Shown here one piece after another: positions 12,593 through 12,842 of a DNA stretch of 12,842 nucleotides; within the stretch, counting starts at the first letter, position 1, and each line of letters starts with the position of its first letter. A program made the position numbers and the translations under genes. The stretch spans positions 1-12,842 of the forward strand of contig DATNFP010000132.1 in assembly GCA_035606335.1 (NCBI GenBank). The letters run 5' to 3'. This stretch comes from DATNFP01 sp035606335 (GTDB taxonomy: Bacteria > Bacteroidota > Bacteroidia > Chitinophagales > Chitinophagaceae). Below the pieces are notes generated by a model that searched no databases, was not told where the DNA came from, and saw nothing but the letters and a program-made list of their open reading frames with translations.

Positions 12593-12842
12593 ATGAAAAA
12601 ATTATTACTATCTGTCTGTGCCGTCGCAATGATGCTATCTGCTTATGCCGACGAAGGCATGTGGCTACCTATGCTCATTGGTAAAAATTACGACCAGATG
12701 AAGCGCGAAGGTCTCAAACTATCGGAAGAGGACCTTTATAGTATTAACCATAGTAGTTTAAAAGACGCAATCGTACAATTTGCAGGTGGATGTACTGCTG
12801 AAATCATTTCAGATAATGGCCTGGTACTTACCAATCACCATT
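12593..12842 (+). CDS. S46 family dipeptidyl peptidase, N-terminal part (cut by window edge)
   Basis: The first 83 codons of a secreted S46 serine peptidase (DPP7/DPP11 type), which removes dipeptides from peptide N-termini in the periplasm. Residues 1-19 are a signal peptide, MKKLLLSVCAVAMMLSAYA, with a likely cut before Asp20. The mature start DEGMWLP (20-26), then EDLYSINHSSLKDAIVQF (46-63), GGCTAEIIS (65-73) and GLVLTNHH (76-83) match the family N-terminus closely; the TNHH segment carries the catalytic His. In the family a disulfide often links this early Cys (67) to a later one, which is outside the window. Family members run to about 700 residues, so most of the gene is missing here. 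S46 peptidases are common in Bacteroidota that use peptides. Confidence 0.95.
   Translation, partial: MKKLLLSVCAVAMMLSAYADEGMWLPMLIGKNYDQMKREGLKLSEEDLYSINHSSLKDAIVQFAGGCTAEIISDNGLVLTNHH

Overview
The window looks like chromosomal DNA of a Bacteroidota bacterium, probably in or near Chitinophagales (Chitinophagaceae). This is an inference from several signs: AT-rich intergenic DNA; several matches to the Bacteroidota -7 promoter element TAnnTTTG; start codons mostly without Shine-Dalgarno sequences; many MKK-type lipoproteins with a Cys-Lys-Lys start to the mature chain; a ribosomal protein S16 with a long charged C-terminal tail; and an S46 dipeptidyl peptidase. No insertion sequence, CRISPR array, tRNA, rRNA or phage gene is visible.

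Layout. Bases 1-611 (minus) are the 5' part of rpoB, with its own promoter and a leader of about 135 nt; rplL, its usual upstream neighbour, is absent. Bases 960-2576 hold an envelope lipoprotein cluster: a C-type-lectin-fold lipoprotein, then three small paralogous lipoproteins with a shared four-cysteine pattern, two on plus and one on minus, separated by two very strong palindromic terminators. At 2760-3680 is a membrane protein fusing a MauE/DoxX-like domain to a thioredoxin-like CPHC domain. Bases 3681-4146 are mostly non-coding but contain a 36-residue single-span membrane micro-ORF and two inverted repeats. Bases 4147-8214 are a glycan block: a DPM1-like GT2 glycosyltransferase and a UDP-galactopyranose-mutase-like flavoenzyme in one operon, facing a GT39/GT83-like membrane glycosyltransferase with a TPR tail. 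Bases 8327-10310 (minus) carry rpsP and ffh. Bases 10453-12438 carry a Bor-like lipoprotein and a VAO-type FAD oxidoreductase in an apparent operon. Bases 12593-12842 are the start of an S46 peptidase cut by the window edge.

How the genes may work together. The housekeeping genes (rpoB, rpsP, ffh) sit between envelope genes. The two most distinctive units are (i) the small Cys-rich lipoprotein family with a neighbouring membrane thiol-redox protein, which may form or repair their disulfides, and (ii) the GT2/UGM/membrane-GT block, which reads as a lipid-linked sugar and galactofuranose-type glycan module. Both functional links are inferences from sequence motifs and gene order.
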